NCBI RefSeq assembly: GCF_002286815.1
Contig: NZ_MUNM01000016.1
Location: 1-61,537 of the forward strand
Origin: Pseudomonas sp. PICF141
GTDB taxonomy: Bacteria > Pseudomonadota > Gammaproteobacteria > Pseudomonadales > Pseudomonadaceae
DNA: 61,537 nucleotides
Reading direction: 5' to 3'
Below are positions 1 to 7,995 of this stretch, piece after piece. A model generated the notes under the pieces. That model was given only the letters and a program-made list of their open reading frames with translations. It made no database searches and was not told the DNA's origin. Position numbers and translations under genes: made by a program. The stretch's first letter is position 1, and the number at the start of each line of letters is the position of its first letter.

Positions 1-2
1 AC

Positions 3-79
3 CGGGGTATAGCGCAGTCCGGTAGCGCGCCTGCTTTGGGAGCAGGATGTCAGGAGTTCGAATCCCCTTACCCCGACCA
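3..79 (+). tRNA. tRNA-Pro (anticodon UGG)
   Basis: A complete 77-nt cloverleaf is visible. The acceptor stem pairs CGGGGTA (3-9) with TACCCCG (69-75), followed by discriminator A and an encoded CCA (77-79). The anticodon stem CCTGC/GCAGG encloses loop TTTGGGA, giving anticodon TGG at 37-39. The T-arm contains the canonical GTTCGAA. It decodes CCA and related proline codons. The gene sits at the window edge, so any upstream tRNAs of the same transcript cannot be seen. Confidence 0.97.
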
Positions 80-83
80 TATT

Positions 84-120
84 AAAAATCCTCGTATCGA
101 AAGATACGGGGATTTTTTTT
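84..120 (+). terminator. Rho-independent terminator after tRNA-Pro
   Basis: The stem CGTATC-GAAA-GATACG is extended by AAAATCC pairing with GGATTTT and is followed by a run of eight T. It starts a few bases after the tRNA 3' end, so it ends the tRNA transcript. Confidence 0.9.
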
Positions 121-134
121 GCCTGCTGTAAATG

Positions 135-172
135 CAAAAAAAGCCCTGCTTCTCGACACAGAGGCAGGGCTT
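135..172 (-). terminator. Rho-independent terminator of the EF-hand gene
   Basis: Arms AAGCCCTGC (141-149) and GCAGGGCTT (164-172) pair. Read on the minus strand the stem is followed by a T-tract (complement of 136-142). It lies just after the stop of the EF-hand gene at 186. Confidence 0.85.
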
Positions 173-185
173 GGGTTTCAGAGGC

Positions 186-602
186 TTAGCTATTGTCTTT
201 AAGGTGTTCAAACAAGCCCTTCGGCATTTTTTTGCCATTGGCTTCGTAGTTGGCTTTCACGTTATCAAAAGCCTCTTGTTCCGAGATTTGACCATCGTGG
301 TTGGTGTCGATCTTGTCGAAGTCAGCCTTGGGCGCCACCTTCAAAAATTCCGCGCGCGATACCTGGCCATCATCATCGGTATCGGTCCGGGCCATGGAGG
401 CGTCGCCGCATTTGCCTTCGCCGCATTTACCTTCTCCACATTTGCCTTCCGGCGTCTTCACGGCCTGTTCCGCCGAGGCCAGCAAGTAGCCTTGAGTCAA
501 TGGCTGCGAAGCGAATACGGAGCCGGACATCATCATGCCGCCGGCCAGGACCGCGCCGAGCAGGCCAACAGTGTTTTTGCTGAGAGTAGTGGTACGGGAC
601 AT
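186..602 (-). CDS. Secreted EF-hand protein with three EGKCG repeats (MNIO/HvfA-like RiPP precursor candidate)
   Basis: 138 aa. The ATG at 602 is chosen because CAGGAGA lies just upstream and a signal peptide follows directly (hydrophobic to about residue 30, VFA-S cleavage likely after A31). Residues 52-66 are three consecutive EGKCG units, giving three evenly spaced cysteines. Two canonical EF-hand loops follow: D74-x-D76-x-D78-G with E85, and D99-x-N101-x-D103-G with E110. EF-hands bind Ca2+. EGKCG repeats after a signal peptide are known in HvfA-type precursors, whose cysteines are converted to oxazolone/thioamide copper ligands by a DUF692 (MNIO) enzyme. No DUF692 or DUF2063 partner gene is adjacent here, so modification is inference. 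It is monocistronic, with its own terminator. It could simply be an unmodified periplasmic metal-binding protein. Confidence 0.85.
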   Translation of the reverse strand: MSRTTTLSKNTVGLLGAVLAGGMMMSGSVFASQPLTQGYLLASAEQAVKTPEGKCGEGKCGEGKCGDASMARTDTDDDGQVSRAEFLKVAPKADFDKIDTNHDGQISEQEAFDNVKANYEANGKKMPKGLFEHLKDNS

Positions 603-943
603 TACAAATCTCCTGGGTTGCACAACACAACCGCTCGATAAAGGACGCCACGTGAATGCGGCAATGACCGGAGCAGGCAATGCCTTGCTCGGGTGTGGCC
701 ATTTAGCGGGTGTGGTGTATCGCTACTGTGTCGCGCAAGGGGGGCTTTGTAAGCGAAGGGATGGAATCAGTGGGGGAGATACAGTGAGAAACACAGGAGC
801 CTGGAAGTTGGACCGAGGCGCCTGCTTCGCGGGCAAGCCTCGCTCCTACAAGATCGTTATTGGTTGCACATTTTGTGTACGACACAGATCCACTGTAGGA
901 GCGAGGCTGAACTGCGAAGAGGCCAAAAGTAACGCCGAAAATC
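603..943. other. Gene-free region between ndh and the EF-hand gene
   Basis: 341 bases without a convincing gene. It holds the promoter region of the EF-hand gene (minus strand, near 603-700), in which I find no clear -35/-10 pair, and a degenerate REP pair at 825-919 close to the 3' end of ndh. Confidence 0.6.
825..919. repeat. REP pair (REPIN-like), partly degenerate
   Basis: CTTCGCGGGCAAGCCTCGCT followed by CCTACA (825-850) faces TGTAGGAGCGAGGCT (894-908) in inverted orientation across about 43 bases. The first arm is intact. The distal part of the second arm (TGAACTGCGAAG) has diverged. It is the same family as the pairs near 22.7, 27.3 and 42.3 kb. Confidence 0.85.
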
Positions 944-2242
944 TTAATGCAGCTTCAATCGCGGTTCAGTCCCGCGACCAATCCTGCTGCCCAGCATCAA
1001 CATCGCCGTGCGGAACGCGCCATATAGCGCCATCTGGTGCATGCGATACAGCGACACGTAAAACATTCGCGCCAGCCAGCCCTCGAGCATGACGCTGCCG
1101 GTCAGGTTGCCCATCAAGTTACCCACAGCCGAAAAACGCGACAGTGAAATCAGCGAGCCGTAATCGGTGTACTTGTATTCCGGCAGGGCTTTGCCTTCGA
1201 TCCGCAGTTTCAGCGATTTGGCCAGCAACGAAGCTTGCTGGTGCGCGGCCTGGGCACGCGGTGGCACGTTGCGGTCGCTGCCCGGTTGTGGGCACGCCGC
1301 ACAATCACCGAAAGCGAAGATATTTTCGTCACGCGTGGTCTGCAGAGTCGGCAATACCTGCAGCTGGTTGATGCGGTTGGTTTCCAGGCCATCGATGTCC
1401 TTGAGGAAGCCCGGCGCGCGAATCCCGGCGGCCCAGACTTTGAGGCTGGCGTTGATCACTTTGCCATCGGCGGTAATCAGGCTGTCTGTCGTCACTTCGC
1501 TGACAGCGGCGTTGGTCATCACATTGACCCCGAGTTTCTCCAGGGTTTTATGCACAGGCCCGCCGATTCGTTCCGGCAGGGCCGGCAACACCCGTGGCCC
1601 GGCTTCGATCAGGGTGATGTGCATGTTTTCCGGCTTGATTCGATCCAGGCCGTAAGCCGCGAGTTCATGGGCGGCGTTGTGCAGTTCCGCTGCCAGTTCG
1701 ACCCCGGTGGCGCCGGCGCCGACGATCGCTACGCTAATCTGTTCGACCTTGTCGGTCTGCCCGGCGTGGGCGCGCAGGTAATGATTGAGCAGTTGTTGAT
1801 GGAAGCGCTCGGCCTGTTTGCGGGTGTCGAGGAACAGGCAATGCTGCTCCGCGCCCTGTGTGCCGAAGTCGTTGGTGGTACTGCCGACGGCAATCACCAG
1901 TGAGTCATAAGGCACTTCGCGCGCCGGCACCAGTTCCAGGCCAGCCTCGTCGTAGGTGGCGGCCAGCTGGATTTTCTTCTGTGCCCGATCGAGCCCGCTC
2001 ATGCGCCCTAGCTGGAACTCGAAGTGGTTCCATTTTGCCTGGGCAACATAGTTGAGTTCGTCTTCGGAAGAGTTCAGGGAACCTGCCGCCACTTCGTGCA
2101 ACAGCGGTTTCCAGATGTGGGTCAGGTTCGCGTCGACCAGCATTACACTGGCCGTGCCGCGCTTGCCCAGAGTCTTACCCAGACGGGTAGCCAACTCCAG
2201 ACCGCCGGCGCCGCCGCCAACGATGACAATACGATGAGTCAT
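944..2242 (-). CDS. ndh: Type II NADH dehydrogenase (NDH-2)
   Basis: 432 aa, starting at the ATG of MTHRIVIVGGG. A TTG five codons upstream is less likely. It is a membrane-associated FAD flavoprotein that oxidises NADH and reduces quinone without pumping protons. The N-terminal FAD-binding dinucleotide fold is GGGAGGLELATRLG (residues 9-22). A second Rossmann motif, VAIVGAGATGVELAAEL, lies near residue 175 for NADH, and FAFGDCAACP near residue 315 contacts FAD. The C-terminus carries the amphipathic stretch typical of monotopic NDH-2. Length fits the family. It is last in a minus-strand group with DUF3094, MOSC and DUF1780, but a long hairpin separates it from DUF3094. Confidence 0.94.
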   Translation of the reverse strand: MTHRIVIVGGGAGGLELATRLGKTLGKRGTASVMLVDANLTHIWKPLLHEVAAGSLNSSEDELNYVAQAKWNHFEFQLGRMSGLDRAQKKIQLAATYDEAGLELVPAREVPYDSLVIAVGSTTNDFGTQGAEQHCLFLDTRKQAERFHQQLLNHYLRAHAGQTDKVEQISVAIVGAGATGVELAAELHNAAHELAAYGLDRIKPENMHITLIEAGPRVLPALPERIGGPVHKTLEKLGVNVMTNAAVSEVTTDSLITADGKVINASLKVWAAGIRAPGFLKDIDGLETNRINQLQVLPTLQTTRDENIFAFGDCAACPQPGSDRNVPPRAQAAHQQASLLAKSLKLRIEGKALPEYKYTDYGSLISLSRFSAVGNLMGNLTGSVMLEGWLARMFYVSLYRMHQMALYGAFRTAMLMLGSRIGRGTEPRLKLH

Positions 2243-2288
2243 GGGGATATCTCGCAAGGCTAAAAGAAATCGGTGCAGTCAACCGAGC

Positions 2289-2357
2289 GAGCATGAGGGG
2301 CTGTTGATGTTTGACGACGCGGTTCGTCATCAAACGTCAACAGACCCTCGGCTGCTC
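2289..2357 (-). promoter_or_regulatory. 69-nt imperfect hairpin between DUF3094 and ndh
   Basis: Two 25-base arms (2295-2319 and 2325-2349) are reverse complements at 22 of 25 positions around a 5-base loop CGGTT. Outside them, GAGCA (2289-2293) pairs with TGCTC (2353-2357). The structure overlaps the DUF3094 stop codon (2356-2358) and ends about 45 bases before the ndh start. No T-tract follows on the minus strand, so it is not a classical terminator. It may be an intercistronic mRNA-processing or attenuation element, or a mobile palindrome unlike the other REPs here. Confidence 0.7.
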
Positions 2358-2529
2358 ATAGCGTCAGGTAACTGATAAGTCGGCTCAACAGGCCTAAACC
2401 AATGGTCACTGCCAACACCAGCACCAGGAGCATCCACGGCCGGAAAGGCCGGCGCTCGACTTGGTGCTGGGACAGGCGCAGGTACTCTTCGACATGCTTT
2501 TGGTCGTCGGGGTTCAGGCGGCTGGTCAT
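2356..2529 (-). CDS. DUF3094 family small membrane protein
   Basis: 57 aa. It begins MTSRLNPDDQKHVEEYLRL, a charged cytoplasmic N-terminus, followed by a basic stretch (RRPFRPW) and one transmembrane helix rich in L and V to the C-terminus (about residues 33-56). The sequence and its position between a MOSC gene and ndh match the DUF3094 family, which has no assigned function. A single-spanning inner-membrane protein is expected. It lies 50 bases downstream of the MOSC gene on the same strand, so co-transcription is likely. Confidence 0.85.
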   Translation of the reverse strand: MTSRLNPDDQKHVEEYLRLSQHQVERRPFRPWMLLVLVLAVTIGLGLLSRLISYLTL

Positions 2530-2579
2530 ATTGGCCTCGTCAGGTAGACGTTGCTGAATGTGGAGAAGCTACAGGGCTT

Positions 2580-3107
2580 TTATCCTGGATTGAACGGAGC
2601 ATAGCCGCTGTCCGGAATCGGCTCGACGTTCACCCTGTCGTCCAGGCGAATGATGCCACTTTGTAACACTCGGGCAGTGATTCCACCATGTCCGCGCACG
2701 GCCTGAAAAGTCCCGGGGCCGAGGTTGTTTTCCAGGCGTGCGCAGGGCTGGCACCAGCCCGTGGTTTCGAAAATCGCCTGGCCAATCCTGAAACGCCGGC
2801 CCTTGAGGCTGAACAGGTTGATACCGCTGACAACGATATTGCGTCGCAGATCTTGAGGTCGTACGGGTTGATCGTCCGGGCGGCCCATCAGCGAATGGAT
2901 GACAGCCAGGTGCTCCCACTGAATCAAGGTCACCTGCCGCGCATTGCGCACACCGGGACGGGCATGATCTCCGGTCAACCCGGCCTCGAGCCGCGCTTCC
3001 ACGGCATCGAGTTCGATCATTGGCGAGCGGGATTGCGGCCGCACCCCGATCCAGCGGACACGGCCTTGTTGCGGTACTTCGCCGATCAGTGCCTGCAAGG
3101 GGCTCAC
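2580..3107 (-). CDS. MOSC domain-containing protein
   Basis: 175 aa from a GTG start at 3107 whose TG overlaps the TGA of the DUF1780 gene (GTGA overlap), indicating translational coupling. A longer upstream frame exists but runs through the DUF1780 gene. MOSC domains bind sulfur or molybdopterin-type ligands through a conserved cysteine. Here TGWCQPCARLENN (around residues 129-141) contains that cysteine in its usual context, and GITARVLQSGIIRLDD matches the family's C-terminal strand region. It is a short stand-alone MOSC protein like YiiM relatives. The substrate is unknown. Confidence 0.88.
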   Translation of the reverse strand: MSPLQALIGEVPQQGRVRWIGVRPQSRSPMIELDAVEARLEAGLTGDHARPGVRNARQVTLIQWEHLAVIHSLMGRPDDQPVRPQDLRRNIVVSGINLFSLKGRRFRIGQAIFETTGWCQPCARLENNLGPGTFQAVRGHGGITARVLQSGIIRLDDRVNVEPIPDSGYAPFNPG

Positions 3108-3730
3108 AGGCTGATCCCGACGTCGAAAACAATGCTGCGTCCCAGGTTGCCGCGCAGGAAGTCCGGGGCTTCCGGATGGGCGAACAACACTCGGGCGAAA
3201 GTCGGGCCGACCAGCGACAACGAGCGCCAACCCTGACGCAGGTATTCGGTGGGCGGTGGAAAGTGACTGTTGAGGTCCAGCACTTCGCGCTTTAGGCTGG
3301 CGAACGCAATAATGTCCAGCTCCCCCAGGTCCATGCCGCGTTCTTGGTAGTTGTGGGCTTTTTTGCGCAAGGTCGGCGCCAGTCTCAGCAGAAACTCATT
3401 GGCCGGGATGCGCCGGGGCTTGGCTTCGCGGCGCACCAATTGGCTCAGGGAAAACGCGCTGCGTCGGCGTTGCAGCTCGTCGCGCCATTCGTCGTTGAGG
3501 CGTCGACCCTCGTCGAGCACAAAGAACACTTCGAAGTTCGCGTCGCGGAACAACACGTCCGGTGGCTCCCCGGCGGGGGCAAATTCGTCGGCGCGATAGG
3601 GAATGTTCAGGCCTTGCAGCAGGCGCTGGCAAACCCAACGCTCACGCTCCCATTTGCGGGCATTGGAGAGGAACGTGTTGGCTTGCTCGGCCGCAATGGT
3701 CAGCAGGCGTAAATAATCTGAATCATCCAT
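3104..3730 (-). CDS. DUF1780 family protein (restriction-endonuclease-like fold)
   Basis: 208 aa beginning MDDSDYLRLLTIAAEQANTF. A GTG 13 codons upstream is a possible alternative, and neither start has a strong ribosome-binding site. The family is conserved in Pseudomonas; the name is from recall and the function is unknown. It is largely helical and charged (NARKWERERWVCQRLLQGLN) with a central FEVFFVLDEGRRLNDEWRDE stretch. There is no signal peptide or membrane segment, so it should be cytosolic. It heads the DUF1780-MOSC-DUF3094-ndh group. Confidence 0.85.
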   Translation of the reverse strand: MDDSDYLRLLTIAAEQANTFLSNARKWERERWVCQRLLQGLNIPYRADEFAPAGEPPDVLFRDANFEVFFVLDEGRRLNDEWRDELQRRRSAFSLSQLVRREAKPRRIPANEFLLRLAPTLRKKAHNYQERGMDLGELDIIAFASLKREVLDLNSHFPPPTEYLRQGWRSLSLVGPTFARVLFAHPEAPDFLRGNLGRSIVFDVGISL

Positions 3731-3839
3731 AGGCCCAAGCTTAGCGTTCAAATGTGATCTGAATAACACGTCTGTTGCAAAACAGAAAAGTCTGTCGGGA
3801 TTTCTTCAGCCGTTTTGCTGGCATGCCTATGGGTGTTCA

Positions 3840-4961
3840 TCAGCGAATATTTTCTGCCGCCGTATCAGGTACCTGATTATCTGGCCCGGGCTCTTGCGCT
3901 TGATCCACCCATTCCCAGAACAGCTGATAGCCGACCGCGAGTATTACAGGGCCGATAAACAGGCCAAGGATACCGCCCGTGACCATGCCGCCCAAGGCAC
4001 CGATCAGCACCACGGGCATCGGTACATCGACACCTCGCCCCAACAGCAGCGGTTTGAGGACGTTATCGACCAATCCTGCGATGAAGACATAAATGGCAAA
4101 CACAATGGTCGCCGTACTCGCACCTTCGCTCATGAAAACAAAGACGATGACCGGCAGGGTAATCAGGCTTGCCGGTAATTGCATGATGCCAAGCAGCAGC
4201 ACCGCCAAGGCGAGAAGGCCGGCGCCGGGGACGCCCATGAATACAAAACCGATACCCACCAACAGCATCTGGATGAAAGCGATGCCGACCACCCCCAATG
4301 CCACTGCCCGGATGGTGGCGGTGCACAGATCGGCGATTTTCGGCCCGTTGATTGGACCGCTGAAACGCGTAACGATTTGCACCGCGCTACGATGGCCGCT
4401 TTCTCCATACGCTAAAAAAATACCGGCAATAATCAGGGCGACGATGAATAAAAGGAGCCCCATGCCGACACCCGCAAGCTTGCTCAGCAGGGAAAGGCTG
4501 ACACCTTTGATCTGCGGCATGAACTTGTGTGCCAGATCGGGCAGGTCAGTGGCGGCTTGCGCCCACACGTTATAAAGAGGTTCGCCCACCAATGGCCAGC
4601 TGGCTATCGCATCGGAGGGGGGCGGAATATGGAAACTGTCGGTCTTGACCATGGTCATGACCTTTTCCACGGAATCCGCAATCGAGGCGCCCAACAAATA
4701 AATAGGCACCATAAGAATACTGATGACGATCAATACGATCAGCGTCGCGGTGGCCCCGTCTTTATTCCCCAGCTTGCTTTTGAACCTGACTTGCAGGGGA
4801 TAGAGGGTGATTGCCAGGATCACCGACCACAGCATCAGATCGAGGAACGGGCTGAATATCTGAAAGCAGAACATCACCAGAACGGCAATCACTCCGGCAC
4901 GAATCAGTACATCGAGCAGGTCTCGGGAAAAAACCTTTTCGAGCGTGGGTATGGGAACCAT
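3840..4961 (-). CDS. AI-2E family transporter (PerM/TqsA-like membrane protein)
   Basis: 373 aa. The ATG at 4961 is used because AGGAGG sits six bases upstream. An ATG nine codons earlier precedes that ribosome-binding site. The protein has about eight hydrophobic segments, starting LLDVLIRAGVIAVLVMFCFQ, with the family's central periplasmic/cytosolic region (residues about 85-140) and a C-terminal GGILGLFIGPVILAVGY motif typical of PF01594. Members export autoinducer-2 or act as ion/H+ antiporters, so the substrate cannot be deduced. It is last in the PPK2-SulP-AI-2E minus-strand cluster, 32 bases downstream of sulP. Confidence 0.9.
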   Translation of the reverse strand: MVPIPTLEKVFSRDLLDVLIRAGVIAVLVMFCFQIFSPFLDLMLWSVILAITLYPLQVRFKSKLGNKDGATATLIVLIVISILMVPIYLLGASIADSVEKVMTMVKTDSFHIPPPSDAIASWPLVGEPLYNVWAQAATDLPDLAHKFMPQIKGVSLSLLSKLAGVGMGLLLFIVALIIAGIFLAYGESGHRSAVQIVTRFSGPINGPKIADLCTATIRAVALGVVGIAFIQMLLVGIGFVFMGVPGAGLLALAVLLLGIMQLPASLITLPVIVFVFMSEGASTATIVFAIYVFIAGLVDNVLKPLLLGRGVDVPMPVVLIGALGGMVTGGILGLFIGPVILAVGYQLFWEWVDQAQEPGPDNQVPDTAAENIR

Positions 4962-4993
4962 GAATGACCTCCTGTAGAGACTGAACATGCCGC

Positions 4994-6778
4994 TCAGCGT
5001 CCCTTGTTCTCCCGACCCATCCAGTCCACCGGATGCATGGCGAGATAGCTGTCGACCGCTGAGCCTATTGTTGGAAAGAACGCTGTTTCACCCAGCCGCG
5101 CAAAAAGCCCGAATCGCTTCAGCTTGTCTTTGACCGGGTCTTTCATTTCGGCCACGCACAACTTGATTCCCGCCGCGTGCAACGTTTCGTCCAGTTCCGC
5201 CAACATGTCGGCGGAGGTCACGTCCACGCTGGTGACGGGTTCCGCCGCCACCACCAGCCAGCTCACTGGCGTAGGCGATGCAGCCACGGCATCCAGCACT
5301 CGGTCATGGAACAACTCGGCATTGGCGAAAAACAACGGCGCATCCCAGCGAAACAGGACCAGGCCGGGTACAAGGCGCGCGTCGGGATAGCGCTTGATGT
5401 CGTGATAACCCTTCACTCCGTCCGCACGTCCCAGGACGGCGGAGTAAGGACGCCAGCCATCCCACAGAAATTCGATGACGGCGATCACAATGGCCAGGCC
5501 GATCCCCTCGATCGCACCCAACACGGCCACGCCGACGGTGCAGACGATTGACAGCCAGAACTCCCAACGCTGGATTCGATAAATGCGTCGCAGGTCGGTG
5601 ACCTCGATCAGGCCGATGGCGGAGGCGATCACCACCGCAGCCAGGGCGCTGGTGGGTAAACTCTCCAAGAGGTCCGGCGCGACCATCAGCAACAAGGCAA
5701 CCGCAAGCGCGCCGACGACTCCGGTCAACTGGGTTTTGGCGCCTGCGGCCTCGGCCACGGGCGTACGTGACGAACTGCTACAGATCGGAAAACCCTGAAA
5801 CAATCCGGCGGCGAGATTGGTAAAACCGAGCCCCACCATTTCCTGGTTCGGGTCCACATAGGTACGGCTTCGTGCCGCATAGACACGTGAGAGTACGCTG
5901 GTATCGGCGAACGAAACCAGGGCAACGGCGCAACCACCGATGAGGACGGGAACGATGTCGTCCCTGGTGATCCAGGGAATGGCGAACGCAGGCAGGCCTT
6001 GTGGAAGAGAGCCGAGGACCGACACTCCCGCGCGCGTTGCAAGGTCCAGCACACCCACAACGATGGTCGCTCCGGTCACGGCAATCAAAATGCCCGGCAC
6101 GCGCTTGTTGCCCTTGAGCAGCAGAATCACGGCCAAGGTGGCTGCGCCGACCATGAAGGCGGTCCAGTTGGATTTTCCCTCCATGACCGAGGTAACGATC
6201 GCCCACAGGTTTCTCAGCGGGCCGTCGGACTCAATCGAAAAACCGAAAAACTTGGGCAGTTGGCTGATCAATACCGTGAGCGCGATTCCGTTCATGTACC
6301 CATATCGGATCGGTTTGGAAAGAAGCTCCGTGACGAAGCCCAGGCGCGCGATGCCGGCCAGGATGCACACGACTCCCGACACGATCGCCATCATGCCCGC
6401 AAGGGCGATTGCACGATGCGGGTCGCCACCGGACAGTGGCAGGACCACCGCGAGAATGACGGCAGCCAGCGAGGAATCGGGCCCCAGCACCAGGATTCGG
6501 CTGGGGCCGAACAGCGCATACGCGAGTAGCCCGACGATGGTTGCGTAAAGGCCGTAAATGCCGGGTACGCCCGATGCCACCGCGTAGGCGATGCCGACAG
6601 GCACCAGCATCGTGGTCAGCACCAGTCCTGCCACGAAGTCGTGCCGCAACCAGGTTATTTTGTATTCGCGCAGCGTGCGCAGTCCGGGCAGCCAGCGACT
6701 CCAACCGGTGTCGCCGCTATTGCGATGGGCAATGCGGCCCGGTTCCGGGACGGGAGGCAAAGCATCCGAATGGCTCAT
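4994..6778 (-). CDS. SulP family inorganic anion transporter with STAS domain
   Basis: 594 aa inner-membrane permease. The N-terminal half carries the SulP signature GLVLTTMLVPVGIAYAVASG and YGLYATIVGLLAYALFG (residues about 50-95), followed by around a dozen membrane segments to residue about 430. The C-terminal STAS domain (about 455-575) includes LVLFRWDAPLFFANAE and PVTSVDVTSADMLAELDETL, the anti-sigma-antagonist-like region that regulates SulP transport. SulP proteins carry sulfate, bicarbonate or dicarboxylates; the ion is not evident here. It lies 48 bases downstream of ppk2 and 32 upstream of the AI-2E gene, so an operon is likely. No carbonic anhydrase gene, a common SulP partner, is nearby. 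Confidence 0.92.
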   Translation of the reverse strand: MSHSDALPPVPEPGRIAHRNSGDTGWSRWLPGLRTLREYKITWLRHDFVAGLVLTTMLVPVGIAYAVASGVPGIYGLYATIVGLLAYALFGPSRILVLGPDSSLAAVILAVVLPLSGGDPHRAIALAGMMAIVSGVVCILAGIARLGFVTELLSKPIRYGYMNGIALTVLISQLPKFFGFSIESDGPLRNLWAIVTSVMEGKSNWTAFMVGAATLAVILLLKGNKRVPGILIAVTGATIVVGVLDLATRAGVSVLGSLPQGLPAFAIPWITRDDIVPVLIGGCAVALVSFADTSVLSRVYAARSRTYVDPNQEMVGLGFTNLAAGLFQGFPICSSSSRTPVAEAAGAKTQLTGVVGALAVALLLMVAPDLLESLPTSALAAVVIASAIGLIEVTDLRRIYRIQRWEFWLSIVCTVGVAVLGAIEGIGLAIVIAVIEFLWDGWRPYSAVLGRADGVKGYHDIKRYPDARLVPGLVLFRWDAPLFFANAELFHDRVLDAVAASPTPVSWLVVAAEPVTSVDVTSADMLAELDETLHAAGIKLCVAEMKDPVKDKLKRFGLFARLGETAFFPTIGSAVDSYLAMHPVDWMGRENKGR

Positions 6779-6826
6779 AGGATGTGGCCCTTTGGTGTAC
6801 AGCGCAGATTCGCTTGAACGTGCCGG

Positions 6827-7651
6827 TCAGAATTTTTCCGGAACGCGCCGCAATGGATAATTCGGTTCGCGATAGCTGCCTGATTTCTGCCGCTTGGGCA
6901 AAATCACCTTCTCGCGCGGTACATCCTTGTACGGAATACGGCTGAGCAGATCAGAGATGATATTGAGGCGGGCCCGTTTCTTGTCATTCGAGTTGGCCAC
7001 AAGCCATGGAGCATGTTCGGTGTCGGTCGCCTTGAACATGTCGTCCCGCGCGCGGGAGTAGTCATACCAGCGGCTGTATGACTTGAGATCCATTGGCGTC
7101 AGTTTCCAGATTTTGCGGCCATCCTTGATCCGCGCTTCGAGCCGGCGGGTCTGCTCCTCTTCGCTGACTTCCAGCCAATATTTGAACAGCATGACCCCCG
7201 AGTCGACCATCATGCGTTCCATCAACGGGGCCAGGGCCAGGAAACGGGTCACCTGTTCATCGGTACAAAATCCCATCACACGCTCGACCCCGGCGCGGTT
7301 GTACCAACTGCGATCGAAAATCACCACTTCGCCGGCCGCTGGCATGTGGGCCAGGTAGCGTTGAATGTACATCTGGCTCTTCTCGCGATCGGTCGGGGCC
7401 GGTAGCGCCACCACCCGAAAGACACGCGGGCTTACCCTCTCGGTGAGCGCCTTGATCGTCCCCCCTTTGCCGGCACCGTCGCGCCCCTCGAACACGACAC
7501 AAACCTTGATGCCTTTTTGCTTCACCCATTCCTGCAGCTTGACCATTTCGACATGCAGCTGGCGTAGCTGCTCAAGATACTCTTTGTTCGTCAGTTTCGA
7601 GGGGGCAGCAGAGTTACGTTTAGCGGGGGTTTTCTTTTTTTGTTTTGCCAT
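6827..7651 (-). CDS. ppk2: Polyphosphate kinase 2 (PPK2, class I type)
   Basis: 274 aa, starting at ATG 7651 (GGTGAGG upstream), with a lysine-rich N-terminus (MAKQKKKTPAKRN). PPK2 reversibly transfers phosphate between polyphosphate and nucleoside diphosphates. Walker A is GRDGAGKGGTIKAL (around residue 58), Walker B VVIFDRSWYNRAGVERVMG (around 113), and the lid module holds EEQTRRLEARIKD. The C-terminal YPLRRVPE is typical of the family. The single-domain length of about 270 residues indicates a class I enzyme. It leads a cluster with sulP and an AI-2E family gene, an association whose logic is not obvious. Confidence 0.92.
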   Translation of the reverse strand: MAKQKKKTPAKRNSAAPSKLTNKEYLEQLRQLHVEMVKLQEWVKQKGIKVCVVFEGRDGAGKGGTIKALTERVSPRVFRVVALPAPTDREKSQMYIQRYLAHMPAAGEVVIFDRSWYNRAGVERVMGFCTDEQVTRFLALAPLMERMMVDSGVMLFKYWLEVSEEEQTRRLEARIKDGRKIWKLTPMDLKSYSRWYDYSRARDDMFKATDTEHAPWLVANSNDKKRARLNIISDLLSRIPYKDVPREKVILPKRQKSGSYREPNYPLRRVPEKF

Positions 7652-7995
7652 AACCAAAGCCTCACCTATGCCAGTTTCGGATTACCGATAGACCTGCGAT
7701 GCAACGATCAGTGTGCGGATCGCGCATTGCTTCAAGCAAACCTGGCGTCCGTCGTGGACGGCCTGCTGCTCTTGACGTTCAACTTCATCACTAATCGCGT
7801 GAGTCTAGTCGATGATTCAACCCTCTACAGGGTTGGGGCACGCCTCAGCCCACACTCGATTCAGGGCCTTGCACAAAACGGATAGCGATCTGCGCAAAGC
7901 GGCTATTGCCCCGTGCCCGGCGTCTCTACCCTCGGCTTTACGGACGTTAGCCGCGTTACCGACTCTTAAAAAAACAACAACAAGAGATAGATGCC
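7652..7995. other. Gene-free divergent region between ppk2 and the MFS gene
   Basis: 344 bases between divergent genes with no convincing ORF. It must contain both promoters. I do not see a clear consensus -35/-10 pair, REP element or large inverted repeat, and no regulator gene is adjacent. Confidence 0.55.

Noticed and set aside
825..919. Spaced repeats as a CRISPR array
   Set aside because: The repeats occur as single inverted pairs at scattered sites rather than as many direct repeats with equal spacers, so they are REP/REPIN elements.
2580..3230. Longer 216-aa version of the MOSC protein
   Set aside because: The extra N-terminus lies inside the DUF1780 gene, is proline/arginine-rich with no homology, and the GTG at 3107 overlaps the DUF1780 stop as in coupled genes.
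7640..7885. 81-aa frame upstream of the MFS gene
   Set aside because: It starts inside ppk2 on the other strand, has no ribosome-binding site and no recognisable domain; it is treated as intergenic.
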